Counted from the stretch's first letter, positions 1 to 8,426 are shown. The stretch: 64,000 nucleotides of DNA from Curtobacterium salicis (GCF_011759505.1 NZ_JAAOYO010000005.1:62001-126000); one strand, 5' to 3'. Program-made: numbers and translations. The notes: generated from the sequence alone by a model not told the origin.

Positions 1-902
1 CGAGCCTGCAGAAGTCGGCGGTGCAGGGCTTCCAGCAGCTGCAGGACTTCAGCAAGACCCTGCCGTTCGCGATCTCCGACAAGCAGGTCGACGACGCGGT
101 GAAGACCGCCACCGACTTCGTCACGAGCGCCAAGTTCGGCTCCGGTGCCCTCGCCGGGGCGTCCGCGACCGCGAACTTCCTCACCGGCCTGGTGCTGATG
201 ATCGTCGTGCTGTTCTTCTTCCTCAAGGACGGGCCCCGCATCTGGGAGTTCCTGCTCCGTCCCTTCACCGGCGCCTCGTACGAGCGCGCCCGTCGCGTCG
301 GTGACCGCGTCGTCTCGACCCTCGGCGGCTACGTCCGCGGCACCGCGACCGTCGCCGCGGTCGACGCGATCGGCATCGGCGTCAGCATCACGATCGTCGG
401 CGTCCCCCTCGCGCTGCCGCTGGCGGTCATCGTGTTCATCACGGCGTTCATCCCGATCGTCGGGGCCACCGCGGCCGGGATCCTCGCCGCACTCGTCGCC
501 CTCGTCGCCCTCGGCCCGGTGCAGGCGCTGTTCGTCGTCGGCATCGTCGTCGTCGTCAACCAGCTCGAGGGCAACTTCCTCCAGCCGGTCCTGATGGGCA
601 AGACGCTCCGCCTGCACGGCCTCGTCATCCTGGTCGGCCTGACCGCGGGCACCGTCCTCGCGGGCATCACGGGCGCGATCATCTCGGTGCCGCTCCTCGC
701 CGCAGCCTGGGGTGCCATCAAGGTCTGGGACGGCCCGGACCTCGCCGCCGAGCCGTGGCGGCAGAAGCGTTCCGAGGACGTCGAGCACCACGAGCGCGAG
801 AACAAGCGGGCCAAGCGCCGCGAGAAGGCGCAGAAGGCCCGCGACAAGCGCCGCGAGGAGCAGGTCAAGGACCGCGCGAAGCGGGTCGCGAAGACCGACT
901 GA
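1..902 (+). CDS. AI-2E family transporter, C-terminal part (5' end outside window)
   Basis: The frame is open to the left edge, so the true start is upstream. About 300 residues are visible, with several long hydrophobic segments (for example LVLMIVVLFFFLKDGPRIWE and the run around LALPLAVIVFITAFIP), followed by a highly charged Lys/Arg/Glu tail of about 50 residues at the C terminus. The NQLEGNFLQPVLMG segment and the paired hydrophobic stretches match the AI-2E/PerM family of polytopic membrane proteins. Family members are linked to autoinducer-2 export or Na+/H+ exchange, but the substrate cannot be read from sequence. The gene ends convergently with the TetR gene, with a palindromic element between them. 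Confidence 0.85.
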   Translation, partial: SLQKSAVQGFQQLQDFSKTLPFAISDKQVDDAVKTATDFVTSAKFGSGALAGASATANFLTGLVLMIVVLFFFLKDGPRIWEFLLRPFTGASYERARRVGDRVVSTLGGYVRGTATVAAVDAIGIGVSITIVGVPLALPLAVIVFITAFIPIVGATAAGILAALVALVALGPVQALFVVGIVVVVNQLEGNFLQPVLMGKTLRLHGLVILVGLTAGTVLAGITGAIISVPLLAAAWGAIKVWDGPDLAAEPWRQKRSEDVEHHERENKRAKRREKAQKARDKRREEQVKDRAKRVAKTD

Positions 903-911
903 CGACGACCG

Positions 912-959
912 GACGGGAGGCCCGGACCAGCCCACCGGGGCCGATCCGGGCCTCCCGTC
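912..959. repeat. GGGAGGC palindromic element, copy 1; likely bidirectional terminator
   Basis: Perfect 15-bp arms (912-926 and 945-959) begin with GACGGGAGGC and end with GCCTCCCGTC, around an 18-nt loop. It lies between two convergent genes, so it probably stops transcription from both. No U-tract follows, as is common in high-GC actinobacteria. Confidence 0.8.
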
Positions 960-989
960 ATGCGTCCCGCACCACGCTGGCGCGGACGG

Positions 990-1625
990 TCAGGCGAAGG
1001 CGCGGTCCACGACGGCCAGCAGCCGGTCGCGCTGCGCCGGGACGACGCAGGCGTGCGCGAGGACCCGCCACATCGTCCCGACCGCCGGGAGCAGGTCGAC
1101 GCGGGCGGCGCGGACGTCGGACACCAGCTGCACGCCGGTGAACCACGGCACGACGGTGGCGCCGAGCGCTTCCGGGGTGACCGTCGGACCGACCTCGCCC
1201 GCGGCGACCGCCAGGCGGAAGACGTCCACGACGCTCGCGATCCACTGGTCGTAGAAGGACGACGTCGCCCCGGAGAACACCCGGTTCTCGAGCGACAGAC
1301 GGATCCCGGCGCGGACGACCGGGTCGTCGAGCAGCAGGCCGGCGATCGTCCGCGAGGCCTCGACCAGCCCGGCCAACGGCGACGGGCCGTCGTAGGTGAC
1401 CGCCTCGAACGTGCGGGCGTTCTGCTCGTCGATCACGGCGAGCGCGATGGCCTGCTTCGTGCGGAAGTGGAAGTGGATCGCGCCCTGGCTGACCTCGGCG
1501 GCCTTGGCGATGCCGGAGATGCTCGCAGCCCCGAAGCCCTGGCGGTCGAACTCGACGGCGGCGGCCTCGAGGATCGCGGTGCGGCGGTCCGGTGTGCGCC
1601 CGGCGACCGAGGTCGGCGTGGTCAT
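990..1625 (-). CDS. TetR family regulator, gamma-butyrolactone-receptor (ScbR/ArpA) type
   Basis: 211 residues, starting at the ATG at 1625 (MTTPTSVAGRTPDRR), which has a GGGGGAA purine tract about 6 nt upstream. Residues 10-60 form the TetR DNA-binding domain (ILEAAAVEFDRQGFGAASIS then VSQGAIHFHFRTKQA). The AAS-I, GAIHFHF and MWRVLAHA patterns resemble the ScbR/ArpA receptors that bind gamma-butyrolactone signals in Streptomyces, rather than generic TetR proteins. The ligand is inferred from family likeness only. No butyrolactone synthase (AfsA-type) gene is in the window, and no target operator could be identified. The gene stands alone. Confidence 0.8.
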   Translation of the reverse strand: MTTPTSVAGRTPDRRTAILEAAAVEFDRQGFGAASISGIAKAAEVSQGAIHFHFRTKQAIALAVIDEQNARTFEAVTYDGPSPLAGLVEASRTIAGLLLDDPVVRAGIRLSLENRVFSGATSSFYDQWIASVVDVFRLAVAAGEVGPTVTPEALGATVVPWFTGVQLVSDVRAARVDLLPAVGTMWRVLAHACVVPAQRDRLLAVVDRAFA

Positions 1626-1736
1626 GGTCGTGGTTCCCCCGTGGTCCGTCGTGCTGGCCGTGCACAGAACGACCCGTACACTCCGGCGACAACGGTACCG
1701 CGGTCGACGCGCGGCTTCACGCCCCCGATCTGGTGC

Positions 1737-1761
1737 CGCGGGCGAGGGACGCGAGCATGCC
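1737..1761. repeat. 25-bp direct repeat, copy A (remnant of a regulator 3' end)
   Basis: Identical over 25 bp to 2156-2180, which codes the last residues of the MmyB-like regulator. Read on the minus strand, this copy encodes GMLASLARGTRSGA followed by a stop, closely matching the intact C terminus GMLASLARETSPHP. It looks like a leftover 3' end of a second copy of that gene or a recombination scar. Confidence 0.75.
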
Positions 1762-1801
1762 GGGTCCTCCACAGGCTCGTCGGTCGTCGGTGGGGCGGGA
1801 C

Positions 1802-1807
1802 TACCAT
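1802..1807 (+). promoter_or_regulatory. -10 box TACCAT
   Basis: Six nt before the ATG at 1814; placement predicts a leaderless transcript. Confidence 0.5.
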
Positions 1808-1813
1808 CGACGC

Positions 1814-1999
1814 ATGCTCCCCCGCCTGCCGATGACTCGTCCGGGCCGGTCGCGCCGCGACGTCGGCAGCGACGGCCTGACCGATGACGAACGCGCCGCT
1901 CTCGTGGCCGAGTACCACGCGACGGTCGCGCGGAAGTCGTTGAAGGCCGTCGAGAAGGACGTGATCGATCGCTGGCTCGCCTCGCGTGCAGCCGGATGA
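1814..1999 (+). CDS. Small hypothetical protein, 61 aa
   Basis: The ORF starts at ATG 1814 with MLPRLPMTRPGRSRR and continues GLTDDERAALVAEYHATVARKS. It is charged, probably helical, and has no signal peptide or membrane segment. The only support for expression is the TACCAT box spaced like those of the other leaderless genes here. It lies in the roughly 394 bp between the two 25-bp direct repeats and points toward the 3' end of the MmyB-like regulator on the other strand. I do not recognise a family. It could be a genuine small protein of about 7 kDa or a fragment. Confidence 0.5.
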   Translation: MLPRLPMTRPGRSRRDVGSDGLTDDERAALVAEYHATVARKSLKAVEKDVIDRWLASRAAG

Positions 2000-2135
2000 C
2001 CTGACCTGGGTCGGACTCGCCGGAGAACACGTCCCGGCTCTGCAGGGCTTCACCTGCGCTGACCCTCCCCGTGCCAGCTGGAGGATGAGCTTTCGAGCTG
2101 AGCCCGCCGTCCGTCGCCGGTGTCCAACGGCTGTG

Positions 2136-2981
2136 TCAGGGGTGCGGTGATGTCTCGCGGGCGAGGGACGCGAGCATGCCCAGCCGCTCGGCGCTCGCAC
2201 TGCCCGGGTCGGCGTAGTAGAGCACGAGGAGCAGCCCGTCGACCGGGAACTTGTCGCGGTACAGGTGCAGCTCTCCCGCGACCGGGTGGTCGACGGTCAT
2301 CGAACCGCCTTCCAGCGCCCGGACGTCCTGCCGTGCCCACAGCTGTCGGAAGCGCCCGCTGGCCAGCGACAGCTCCCCCACGAGTTCGACGACCCGCTGG
2401 TCGTGGACCTCGTCGGCGACCGAGTGCCGGAACGCCCCGACGAAGCTCGCGACGGCACGCTCCCAGTCGCGGTGGAACACCCGCTCCTCCGGGTCGAGCA
2501 GCAGGGAGCGCAGCCGGTTCTCGCCGACCCGGAGCCGGGGCGAGAACGCGGTCGCCAGGTCGTTCGCCGCGAGGACGTCGAACGCCCGGCCCTCGATGAA
2601 CGCCGGGACCTCGAGTGCGGCCAGCAGCGCGTGCAGACGGGCCGGGATCCGCTCCACCGTGCGCCGCGGTCGTGCACGGCGGACGGGTTCGGCGAGGTGC
2701 TGGAGGTGCGCGCGTTCGACGTCGTCGAGTCGGAGCACCCGGGCGAGCGCATCGAGGACCTGCGGCGACGGGTGGGTGTCCCGCCCTCGCTCCAGGCGCA
2801 GGTAGTAGTCGGTGCTGACGCCGGCGAGCATCGCGACCTCTTCACGGCGGAGGCCCGGCACGCGCCGGACCCCGCCGACGGGGAGCCCGACCTGCTCCGG
2901 CGTGACGAGTCCACGCCGTGCCTGGAGGTACGCGCCGAGCGGGTTCGTCGGCGTCGCGGTCGGGTCCCCGTCGGATGTCAT
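2136..2981 (-). CDS. XRE-type regulator with MmyB-like ligand-binding domain (module 1)
   Basis: 281 residues from ATG 2981, which overlaps the SDR stop in an ATGA junction. Residues 1-90 hold the helix-turn-helix (LGAYLQARRG, then PGLRREEVAMLAGVSTDYYL and LERGRD). The rest fits the MmyB-like ligand-binding domain common in actinobacterial regulators (FDVLAANDLA, FRQLWARQDV and HLYRDKFPVDG). It is translated after the SDR gene from one promoter, so it probably controls that gene and itself; this is inferred from context. A second regulator of the same architecture sits at 24960-25814 beside a paralogous SDR. The last 8 codons lie in the 25-bp direct repeat. Confidence 0.88.
   Translation of the reverse strand: MTSDGDPTATPTNPLGAYLQARRGLVTPEQVGLPVGGVRRVPGLRREEVAMLAGVSTDYYLRLERGRDTHPSPQVLDALARVLRLDDVERAHLQHLAEPVRRARPRRTVERIPARLHALLAALEVPAFIEGRAFDVLAANDLATAFSPRLRVGENRLRSLLLDPEERVFHRDWERAVASFVGAFRHSVADEVHDQRVVELVGELSLASGRFRQLWARQDVRALEGGSMTVDHPVAGELHLYRDKFPVDGLLLVLYYADPGSASAERLGMLASLARETSPHP
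2156..2180. repeat. 25-bp direct repeat, copy B (within regulator 3' end)
   Basis: Identical to 1737-1761. Here it is part of an intact reading frame encoding the regulator's C terminus. Confidence 0.75.
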
Positions 2982-3745
2982 GCCGCTGCGCCCGACCGTC
3001 CGGGCAGCGTCGCGAGAGCCTGTGAGCGCTGGGCGACCATGTCGTCGTACGTTCCGTCGCGTTCTGCCCATCGGTGCATGAGGACACCCTGCACCAGGAG
3101 CTCGTGCGGCGTGGGCTCCTGTGCCAGGAGCGCCATCACCTCGGCACCGAAGTCGCCGAGGTCCAGCGCGTTCGGGTTGCTGGCGCCCATCGTGGTGTTC
3201 ACCGCCGGCGGCACGAGTTCAGCGACGTCGATCCCCGTCCCGGCGAGCTGCGCCCGGAGCGCCTCGGTGTAGGCGTGCACCGCGGCCTTCGTGGCGGCGT
3301 ACGTTGCCATCAGCGGGAACGGCAGGAAGCCGATACCCGAGCTGACGGTGACGATCGTCCCGCTACTCTGCCGGAGCAGGTGCGGGGTGAACGCGTCGAC
3401 GACCCGGATCGTGCCGAGCAGGTTGACGTCGACCGTGCGGGCGGCGTCGGCGAAGTGCGCCGGGTCGCGGAGGTCCTCGGGGACGCCGATGCCCGACATC
3501 GTGACGACGGTGTCCAGGTCGGGCAGCAGGTCGAGCACGGCGTCGCGTGCGGTGGTGACGGAGTCGTCGTCCGTGACGTCGATCGAGACGGTGCCGAAGC
3601 CCTCGGCACCGAGCTGGTCGAGCACGTCGGCGCGACGGCCGCCGATGACGACGCGGCTGCCGGCGTCGCGGAAGCGCCGTGCGAGTTCGAGGCCGATGCC
3701 GGAGGTGCCGCCGATGACGGCGACGGAGCGTGTGGTGATGTCCAT
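2978..3745 (-). CDS. Short-chain dehydrogenase/reductase, DltE-like (module 1)
   Basis: 255 residues from ATG 3745 (MDITTRSVAVIGGTSGIG). The nucleotide-binding motif GGTSGIG is at residues 12-18 and the catalytic Ser and YAATK (Tyr-x-x-x-Lys) follow near residues 140-160, so it should be an active NAD(P)-dependent oxidoreductase. The substrate is unknown. TAGCGT lies 7 nt before the start. Its stop overlaps the downstream regulator start. It is clearly paralogous to the SDR at 25916-26656: both begin MDIT and share the VTMSGI, EDLRDPAH and ELxPPAV blocks, and each is paired with an MmyB-like regulator. Confidence 0.9.
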   Translation of the reverse strand: MDITTRSVAVIGGTSGIGLELARRFRDAGSRVVIGGRRADVLDQLGAEGFGTVSIDVTDDDSVTTARDAVLDLLPDLDTVVTMSGIGVPEDLRDPAHFADAARTVDVNLLGTIRVVDAFTPHLLRQSSGTIVTVSSGIGFLPFPLMATYAATKAAVHAYTEALRAQLAGTGIDVAELVPPAVNTTMGASNPNALDLGDFGAEVMALLAQEPTPHELLVQGVLMHRWAERDGTYDDMVAQRSQALATLPGRSGAAA

Positions 3746-3752
3746 GCCCTCG

Positions 3753-3758
3753 ACGCTA
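3753..3758 (-). promoter_or_regulatory. -10 box TAGCGT for the SDR-regulator pair
   Basis: Seven nt before the SDR start at 3745. Confidence 0.55.
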
Positions 3759-3826
3759 GGTCGGCGGAGCGCTGTCACCCGGGGCCCTCCGAGGACCCCC
3801 GTGGGCGGGAGACCGACCCCCAGGAG

Positions 3827-3911
3827 CGGAGGGTGTGGGATTCGAACCCACGAGACATCTCTGCCCACCTGTTTTCAAGACAGGCTCCATCGGCCGCTCG
3901 GACAACCCTCC
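3827..3911 (-). tRNA. tRNA-Ser (anticodon TGA)
   Basis: 85 nt on the minus strand with acceptor arm GGAGGGT pairing with ACCCTCC and a G discriminator. The anticodon arm is CCTGT-CTTGAAA-ACAGG, giving anticodon TGA, which reads UCA serine codons. A T arm with GGTTCGAATCC and a long variable arm (class II tRNA) are present. CCA is not encoded. The 3' end faces the SDR/regulator block, and tRNA 3' ends are common integration sites, but no repeat of the tRNA end was found nearby. Confidence 0.95.
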
Positions 3912-3951
3912 GTGACGCGACCACGTGGCGAGACGTGGCCGCGTCCCGTGC

Positions 3952-3957
3952 AGTCTA
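3952..3957 (-). promoter_or_regulatory. Probable -10 box TAGACT of tRNA-Ser
   Basis: About 40 nt upstream of the mature 5' end, which leaves a normal short precursor leader. A half-arm of the GGGAGGC element (3961-3970) lies just upstream. Confidence 0.45.
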
Positions 3958-4014
3958 CCGAGCCTCCCGGCCCGCGCGCAGCCAGTGCCCGCCAGCCGGG
4001 ACAGCAACCAGCCG

Positions 4015-4926
4015 TCAGCGCGGCAACGAGTCGAGCGCCGCCGCGAGCCCGTCGTCCATGACGCCGCCCGTCAGCTCGTTGCCCGCGTCGACGACGTCGT
4101 CGGGCGCCTGCCCCATGACGACCCCGCGGCCCGAGGTGGACGCCCACCGCAGCATGTCGATGTCGTTGCGTCCGTCGCCGGCCGCGAAGACACGGGAGCG
4201 CGGGATGTCGAGCCACTCGCGGATGCGCTCCATGGCGGTCGCCTTGGTGACCCCTTCGGGCGCGATGTCGAGCCACGCGGTCCAGCCGACCGTGTACGAG
4301 ACCTTGTGCAGGCCCATCTTGTCGACGATGTCCAGGAACTCCTCGAGACCGTGCTCCGGGGAGATCACGACGACGCGGGTGGCCCGGACGCCGAGCAGCC
4401 GCTCGAACGCGACGTGGTCGCCGGACGCGGTCATGGTGTCGTCGGGGAAGTCGCCGGAGAGCAGGTAGTGCCCGGTCTCGTCCTCGACCCCGTAGGCCCC
4501 GTTCTCGAGTGCGCCGCGGATCGTCTGCAGGACCTCGGTCGGGTCGAACGTCTCGACGTGCACACGCTCGTAGTCGCCGGACTCGGTGCGCTTGAGGGTC
4601 AGCGCACCGTTGGCGCAGACCAGGTACTTCGGCTGGATGCCGAGCCGGTCGAGCAGCGGGACGGTCATGCCCTCGCTGCGACCGGTGGAGAGCATGACCT
4701 CGTGCCCGGCCGCCTCGGCGTCCAGGACCGCCTGGATGACGGTGTCGGTGACGACTCCGTCCTCGCGCATGGTGGTGCCGTCGATGTCGAGGGCGACGAG
4801 CCAGCGCTTGACCCGCGCGGGCACCGCGGTCTCGGCCGCCCCCGAAGCAGAAGCCGACCCCGAAGCCGCATCGAGGCCTGAGCCCGACGCCTCGGAACCG
4901 TCGACGAATCCGCGTGAGGAGCTCAT
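4015..4926 (-). CDS. HAD-superfamily hydrolase, Cof/sugar-phosphatase type
   Basis: 303 residues. The Asp nucleophile motif [11 protein letters not shown] is near residue 45, followed by motif II (STGRS), a conserved Lys in GVTKATAME and [10 protein letters not shown] for Mg2+ binding, in the order typical of type IIB HAD phosphatases acting on sugar phosphates or nucleotides. The first 38 residues are a low-complexity Ser/Ala/Gly extension ([19 protein letters not shown]) not needed for the fold. An internal start is possible, but ATG 4926 overlaps the serS stop in an ATGA junction, arguing for coupled translation with serS. The exact substrate is unknown. Confidence 0.88.
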   Translation of the reverse strand: MSSSRGFVDGSEASGSGLDAASGSASASGAAETAVPARVKRWLVALDIDGTTMREDGVVTDTVIQAVLDAEAAGHEVMLSTGRSEGMTVPLLDRLGIQPKYLVCANGALTLKRTESGDYERVHVETFDPTEVLQTIRGALENGAYGVEDETGHYLLSGDFPDDTMTASGDHVAFERLLGVRATRVVVISPEHGLEEFLDIVDKMGLHKVSYTVGWTAWLDIAPEGVTKATAMERIREWLDIPRSRVFAAGDGRNDIDMLRWASTSGRGVVMGQAPDDVVDAGNELTGGVMDDGLAAALDSLPR

Positions 4927-6194
4927 CGGGGCTCGATCACCTCGACGCCGCCGAGGTACGGGCGGAGGACCTCGGGGATGACGACCGAGCCGTCCTCCTG
5001 CTGGTGGGTCTCGAGGATCGCGACGAGCCAGCGGGTGGTGGCGAGGGTGCCGTTGAGCGTGGCGACCGGGGCGGTCTTGCCGCTCTCGGTGCGGTAGCGG
5101 ATGTCGAGGCGGCGGGCCTGGAACGTGGTGCAGTTCGACGTCGAGGTGAGCTCGCGGAAGGTGCCCTGCGTCGGGACCCACGCTTCGAGGTCGTACTTGC
5201 GCGCGGCGCTCGTGCCGAGGTCCCCGGCGGCGGTCTCGATGACCCGGTAGTGCAGCCCGAGGTCCTGCAGCATGGACTCCTGGTAGGACATCAGCCGCTG
5301 GTGCTCGGCGTCGGCCTGGTCCGGGTGGACGTAGGCGAACATCTCGAGCTTGTTGAACTGGTGCACGCGCAGGATGCCGCGGTTGTCGCGCCCCGCGGAC
5401 CCGGCTTCGCGCCGGTAGCAGGTGGACCAGCCGGCGTAGCGGAGGGCCTGGTCGTCGCCGTCCGGGAACTGCAGGATCTCGTCGGCGTGGTACCCGGCGA
5501 GGGCGACCTCGCTGGTGCCGGTGAGGTAGAGGTCGTCGGCTTCGAGACGGTAGACCTCGGCCGCGTGCTCGCCGAGGAAGCCGGTGCCGGCCATCGTCTC
5601 CGGGCGCACGAGCGTCGGCGTGATGAGCGGCTCGAACCCGTGCGCGACGGCACGGTCGAGGCCGAGCGACATCAGGGCGATCTCGAGCCGGGCACCCATG
5701 CCGCGCAGGAAGTAGAAGCGCGAGCCGGACACCTTGACGCCGCGGGCGATGTCGATGATGCCGAGCGACTCGCCGAGGTCGGCGTGGTCCTTCGGCTCGA
5801 AGGAGAACTCCGGCTTGGTGCCGACGGTGCGGAGGGTGACGAAGTCGTCCTCGCCCCCGGCCGGCACGTCGGGCAGGACGACGTTGGGGATCGAGCGCAC
5901 GACGGAGTTGAAGGTGTCCTCGGCGGCGGTGACCGTGGCCTGGGCCTCCTTCACCTTCGCGGAGAGCGCCTGTGCCTGCTGCACGAGCGCAGCCTTCTCG
6001 TCCTTCGGGGCCTTCGCGACGGTCTTGCCGAACGCGTTCTGCTCGGCACGGAGCGCCTCGAACGCGGTGATGGCGCCGCGTCGGGCGGAGTCCGCGGCGA
6101 CGGCCTGGTCGACGACGTCGACGGAGGCGCCGCGCGCCGCCTGCGAGGCCTTGATGAGGTCCGGTTCGTCGCGCAACAGCTGGGGGTCGATCAC
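4923..6194 (-). CDS. serS: Seryl-tRNA synthetase
   Basis: 423 residues from a GTG start. It charges tRNA-Ser with serine in the cytoplasm. The N-terminal helical arm (about residues 30-100, coiled coil) binds the tRNA long variable arm. The class II core has motif 2 ([24 protein letters not shown]), the [12 protein letters not shown] block and motif 3 ([18 protein letters not shown]). The length is normal. TAAGCT sits 6 nt before the GTG, so the mRNA is probably leaderless. The gene neighbours a tRNA-Ser gene, which may be coincidence. Confidence 0.98.
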   Translation of the reverse strand: MIDPQLLRDEPDLIKASQAARGASVDVVDQAVAADSARRGAITAFEALRAEQNAFGKTVAKAPKDEKAALVQQAQALSAKVKEAQATVTAAEDTFNSVVRSIPNVVLPDVPAGGEDDFVTLRTVGTKPEFSFEPKDHADLGESLGIIDIARGVKVSGSRFYFLRGMGARLEIALMSLGLDRAVAHGFEPLITPTLVRPETMAGTGFLGEHAAEVYRLEADDLYLTGTSEVALAGYHADEILQFPDGDDQALRYAGWSTCYRREAGSAGRDNRGILRVHQFNKLEMFAYVHPDQADAEHQRLMSYQESMLQDLGLHYRVIETAAGDLGTSAARKYDLEAWVPTQGTFRELTSTSNCTTFQARRLDIRYRTESGKTAPVATLNGTLATTRWLVAILETHQQEDGSVVIPEVLRPYLGGVEVIEPR

Positions 6195-6200
6195 CGGCCC

Positions 6201-6206
6201 AGCTTA
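6201..6206 (-). promoter_or_regulatory. -10 box TAAGCT of serS
   Basis: Six nt before the GTG at 6194. Confidence 0.55.
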
Positions 6207-6238
6207 GCGAGCCGCAGATGGCCGCCTGGTGAACCACC

Positions 6239-6281
6239 GGACGGGAGGCCCGCGGCACGGCCGATCCGCGCCTCCCGCCCG
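6239..6281. repeat. GGGAGGC palindromic element, copy 2 (degenerate)
   Basis: Left arm ACGGGAGGCCCGCGG and right arm CCGCGCCTCCCGCC, with a bulge. It lies between two divergently transcribed genes, where a terminator is not expected, so the element is not simply a terminator. Confidence 0.7.
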
Positions 6282-6319
6282 CGCGTGGCCGCGTTCCGGA
6301 CCGCGCAGCACCTGTTCGG

Positions 6320-6325
6320 TAGCGT
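6320..6325 (+). promoter_or_regulatory. -10 box TAGCGT of the lipid kinase gene
   Basis: Seven nt before ATG 6333. Confidence 0.55.
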
Positions 6326-6332
6326 TGTCCGC

Positions 6333-7412
6333 ATGTCGACGCCCTCGGAAGCCACCGCTGTGCCGGAGGACGCCCCCGCCACGGAGCAGCGCACCGCCGC
6401 AGTCATCTACAACCCCGTCAAGGTCCACCTGCCGACGCTGAAGCGCACCGTGAACCGGTACCAGCGCGAGGCCGGCTGGGCGGAGACCAAGTGGTACGCC
6501 ACGAGCGAGGAGGACCCGGGCGGCGGCATGGCCCGCGAGGCCCTCGACGCCGGTGCCGACGTGATCGCGGCAGCGGGTGGCGACGGCACGGTCCGTGCGG
6601 TCGCCGAGGTCGTGCACGGATCCGATGCGTCCCTCGCGCTGCTGCCGAGCGGTACCGGCAACCTGCTCGCGCGCAACATCCCGGCGCCGATCGACGACCT
6701 GGGTGCGAGCGCGCACACGATCTTCCACGGCGAGGACCGCGCGATCGACTTCGGCACGGTCGGGGTCGAGCGAGAGGACGGCTCGCGTGAGGAGTTCGGC
6801 TTCCTGGTGATGGCGGGCCTGGGCCTCGACGCCCGCATGCTCGCGAACACGAACGACGACCTGAAGAAGAAGGTCGGCTGGCTGGCGTACGTCGACTCGC
6901 TGGTCCGGTCACTGCGGGACGCGAGCGCCTTCGAGTTCCGGTACCGCCTGGACGGCGGCTCCAACCGCTCGGTGCGCGCGCACTCGCTGATCGTCGGGAA
7001 CTGCGGGATGCTGCAGGCCGGCGCGACGCTGCTGCCCGACGCCGAGATCGACGACGGCGTCTTCGACATCGTCGTGATGCGTCCGCGCGGGTTCTTCGGC
7101 TGGGTCCGGATCGCGGCGCGGGTGTTCTGGGAGAACGCGATCCTGCGCTCGTTCCGTCGCTCGGCGCTCGGCAACACCGAGATCGGCCAGCGCATCGTCT
7201 CGAAGGCGCGCGACGAGCGGCCGCTGCGCTACCTGCGCGGCGAGGAGTTCACGGCGCGCCTGGAGCGGCCGGACGAGTTCGAGATCGACGGGGACCCGGT
7301 GGGCGAGGTCGTCGCGTTCCGCGCACGGATCGACCCGGGTGGGTTGACCGTTCGCGTCGCCGGTCCCGAGGACCAGACGCGGGCGACCCGCCGCCGGACG
7401 CCGCGTTCGTGA
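6333..7412 (+). CDS. Diacylglycerol kinase catalytic-domain lipid kinase (DgkB/YegS type)
   Basis: 359 residues. Motifs of the family are AAGGDGTVRAVAE (the GGDGT nucleotide loop) near residue 80 and PSGTGNLLARN near residue 107. The C-terminal beta-sandwich domain has a DGVFDIVVM motif and ends with an IDGDPV-type signature. It should phosphorylate diacylglycerol or a related lipid (phosphatidic acid recycling) at the inner membrane face. The first 20 residues are low-complexity. The start is fixed by the TAGCGT box at leaderless spacing. It ends convergently with pheA; the 34 nt between them contain a single GGGAGGC half-arm (7439-7446). Confidence 0.92.
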   Translation: MSTPSEATAVPEDAPATEQRTAAVIYNPVKVHLPTLKRTVNRYQREAGWAETKWYATSEEDPGGGMAREALDAGADVIAAAGGDGTVRAVAEVVHGSDASLALLPSGTGNLLARNIPAPIDDLGASAHTIFHGEDRAIDFGTVGVEREDGSREEFGFLVMAGLGLDARMLANTNDDLKKKVGWLAYVDSLVRSLRDASAFEFRYRLDGGSNRSVRAHSLIVGNCGMLQAGATLLPDAEIDDGVFDIVVMRPRGFFGWVRIAARVFWENAILRSFRRSALGNTEIGQRIVSKARDERPLRYLRGEEFTARLERPDEFEIDGDPVGEVVAFRARIDPGGLTVRVAGPEDQTRATRRRTPRS

Positions 7413-7446
7413 CGGAGGTGCCGGACGGCGGACCGGGCCGGGAGGC

Positions 7447-8406
7447 TCAGCTCGCGTCCGGCTCGCCGCGCACGATCGCGCGCAACCAGTCGCGGGCCTC
7501 GACGAACGCCTGGTCCGAGTAGCGGGGTGAGACCTCGGCGCGGACGCCGTCCGCCCGGGGGTACGACCCGAGGAAGGTCACGCGCGGGCTGAAGCGTCGG
7601 AGCCCGAGCAGCGCGTCCGCGACCCGCTCGTCACGCACGTGACCGTCGAGGTCGATGACGAACCGGTAGCGACCGAGTTCGTCGCCGATCGGTCGGGACG
7701 ACAGCAGTCCCATGTTGATGCCACGGGTGGCGAACTGCTCGAGCATGTCGACCAGGGCGCCGGGGTGCTCGTTCGGCAGTTCGACCACGACGCTCGTCTT
7801 GTCCGAGCCGGTGCGTTCGGGGATCGCGAGGGTCTTCGACACGAGCACGAACCGGGTGACGGCGCTGGCGTTCTCGCCGATGGAGTCCGCCAGCACGGCC
7901 AGGTCGTAGTGGTCGGTGATGCCGGGCGGGGCGACGGCGGCGTCCGCGACGGAGTGGTCCGCGAGCAGTTCGGCCGCCGCGGCGACGTTCGACGAGGCGG
8001 GGATGTGCCCGTGCCCGCGGACGTTCGTCTCGAGCCACCGGTGCGTCTGCGCGTACGCGACGGGGTGCGCGTTGACGGTGCGGACGTCGGCGAGCGTGGT
8101 GCCGTGCCGTGCGACGAGGACGAAGTCGACGGGGACCAGGTACTCGCCCACGATCCGCACGCCGGGGATCCGGGCCAGGGCGTCCTGCGTGGCGCTGACC
8201 CCGCCGTCGACGCTGTTCTCGATGGCGATGACGGCCCCGACGGAGCGACCGGTGACGACGTCGTCCAGGGCCTCGCCGACGTTGTTGACGCTGCGCCAGG
8301 GCTTGCCGGCCGCGGCCTCGACGAGCTTGAGTGCCGCCTCGGTGAAGGTGCCGGCCGGTCCGAGGTAGCTGTACGTCTCGGAGGGGTGGTCGGCGGCATG
8401 GCTCAT
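7447..8406 (-). CDS. pheA: Prephenate dehydratase
   Basis: 319 residues. It converts prephenate to phenylpyruvate for phenylalanine synthesis. Residues 12-200 form the catalytic domain (YLGPAGTFTEAAL, IAIENSVDGGV and the conserved TRFVLVS near residue 190). Residues 210-290 form the regulatory ACT domain, with PGALVDML (the phenylalanine-binding GAL motif) and SSRPIG replacing the usual ESRP, both tied to feedback inhibition. No chorismate mutase domain is fused. TAGGCT sits 7 nt before the ATG. Confidence 0.97.
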   Translation of the reverse strand: MSHAADHPSETYSYLGPAGTFTEAALKLVEAAAGKPWRSVNNVGEALDDVVTGRSVGAVIAIENSVDGGVSATQDALARIPGVRIVGEYLVPVDFVLVARHGTTLADVRTVNAHPVAYAQTHRWLETNVRGHGHIPASSNVAAAAELLADHSVADAAVAPPGITDHYDLAVLADSIGENASAVTRFVLVSKTLAIPERTGSDKTSVVVELPNEHPGALVDMLEQFATRGINMGLLSSRPIGDELGRYRFVIDLDGHVRDERVADALLGLRRFSPRVTFLGSYPRADGVRAEVSPRYSDQAFVEARDWLRAIVRGEPDAS

Positions 8407-8413
8407 ACCGACG

Positions 8414-8419
8414 AGCCTA
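8414..8419 (-). promoter_or_regulatory. -10 box TAGGCT of pheA
   Basis: Seven nt before ATG 8406. Confidence 0.55.
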
Positions 8420-8426
8420 GCGGCGC

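Noticed and set aside
302..961. Several 100-200-codon frames antisense to or overlapping the AI-2E gene
   Set aside because: Their products are Arg/Ser/Pro-rich with no domain signal and mirror the real frame's codon pattern.
4914..7412. A very long plus-strand frame running through serS into the lipid kinase
   Set aside because: The serS strand has all synthetase motifs; the plus-strand part before 6333 is a shadow frame in register with the kinase by chance.
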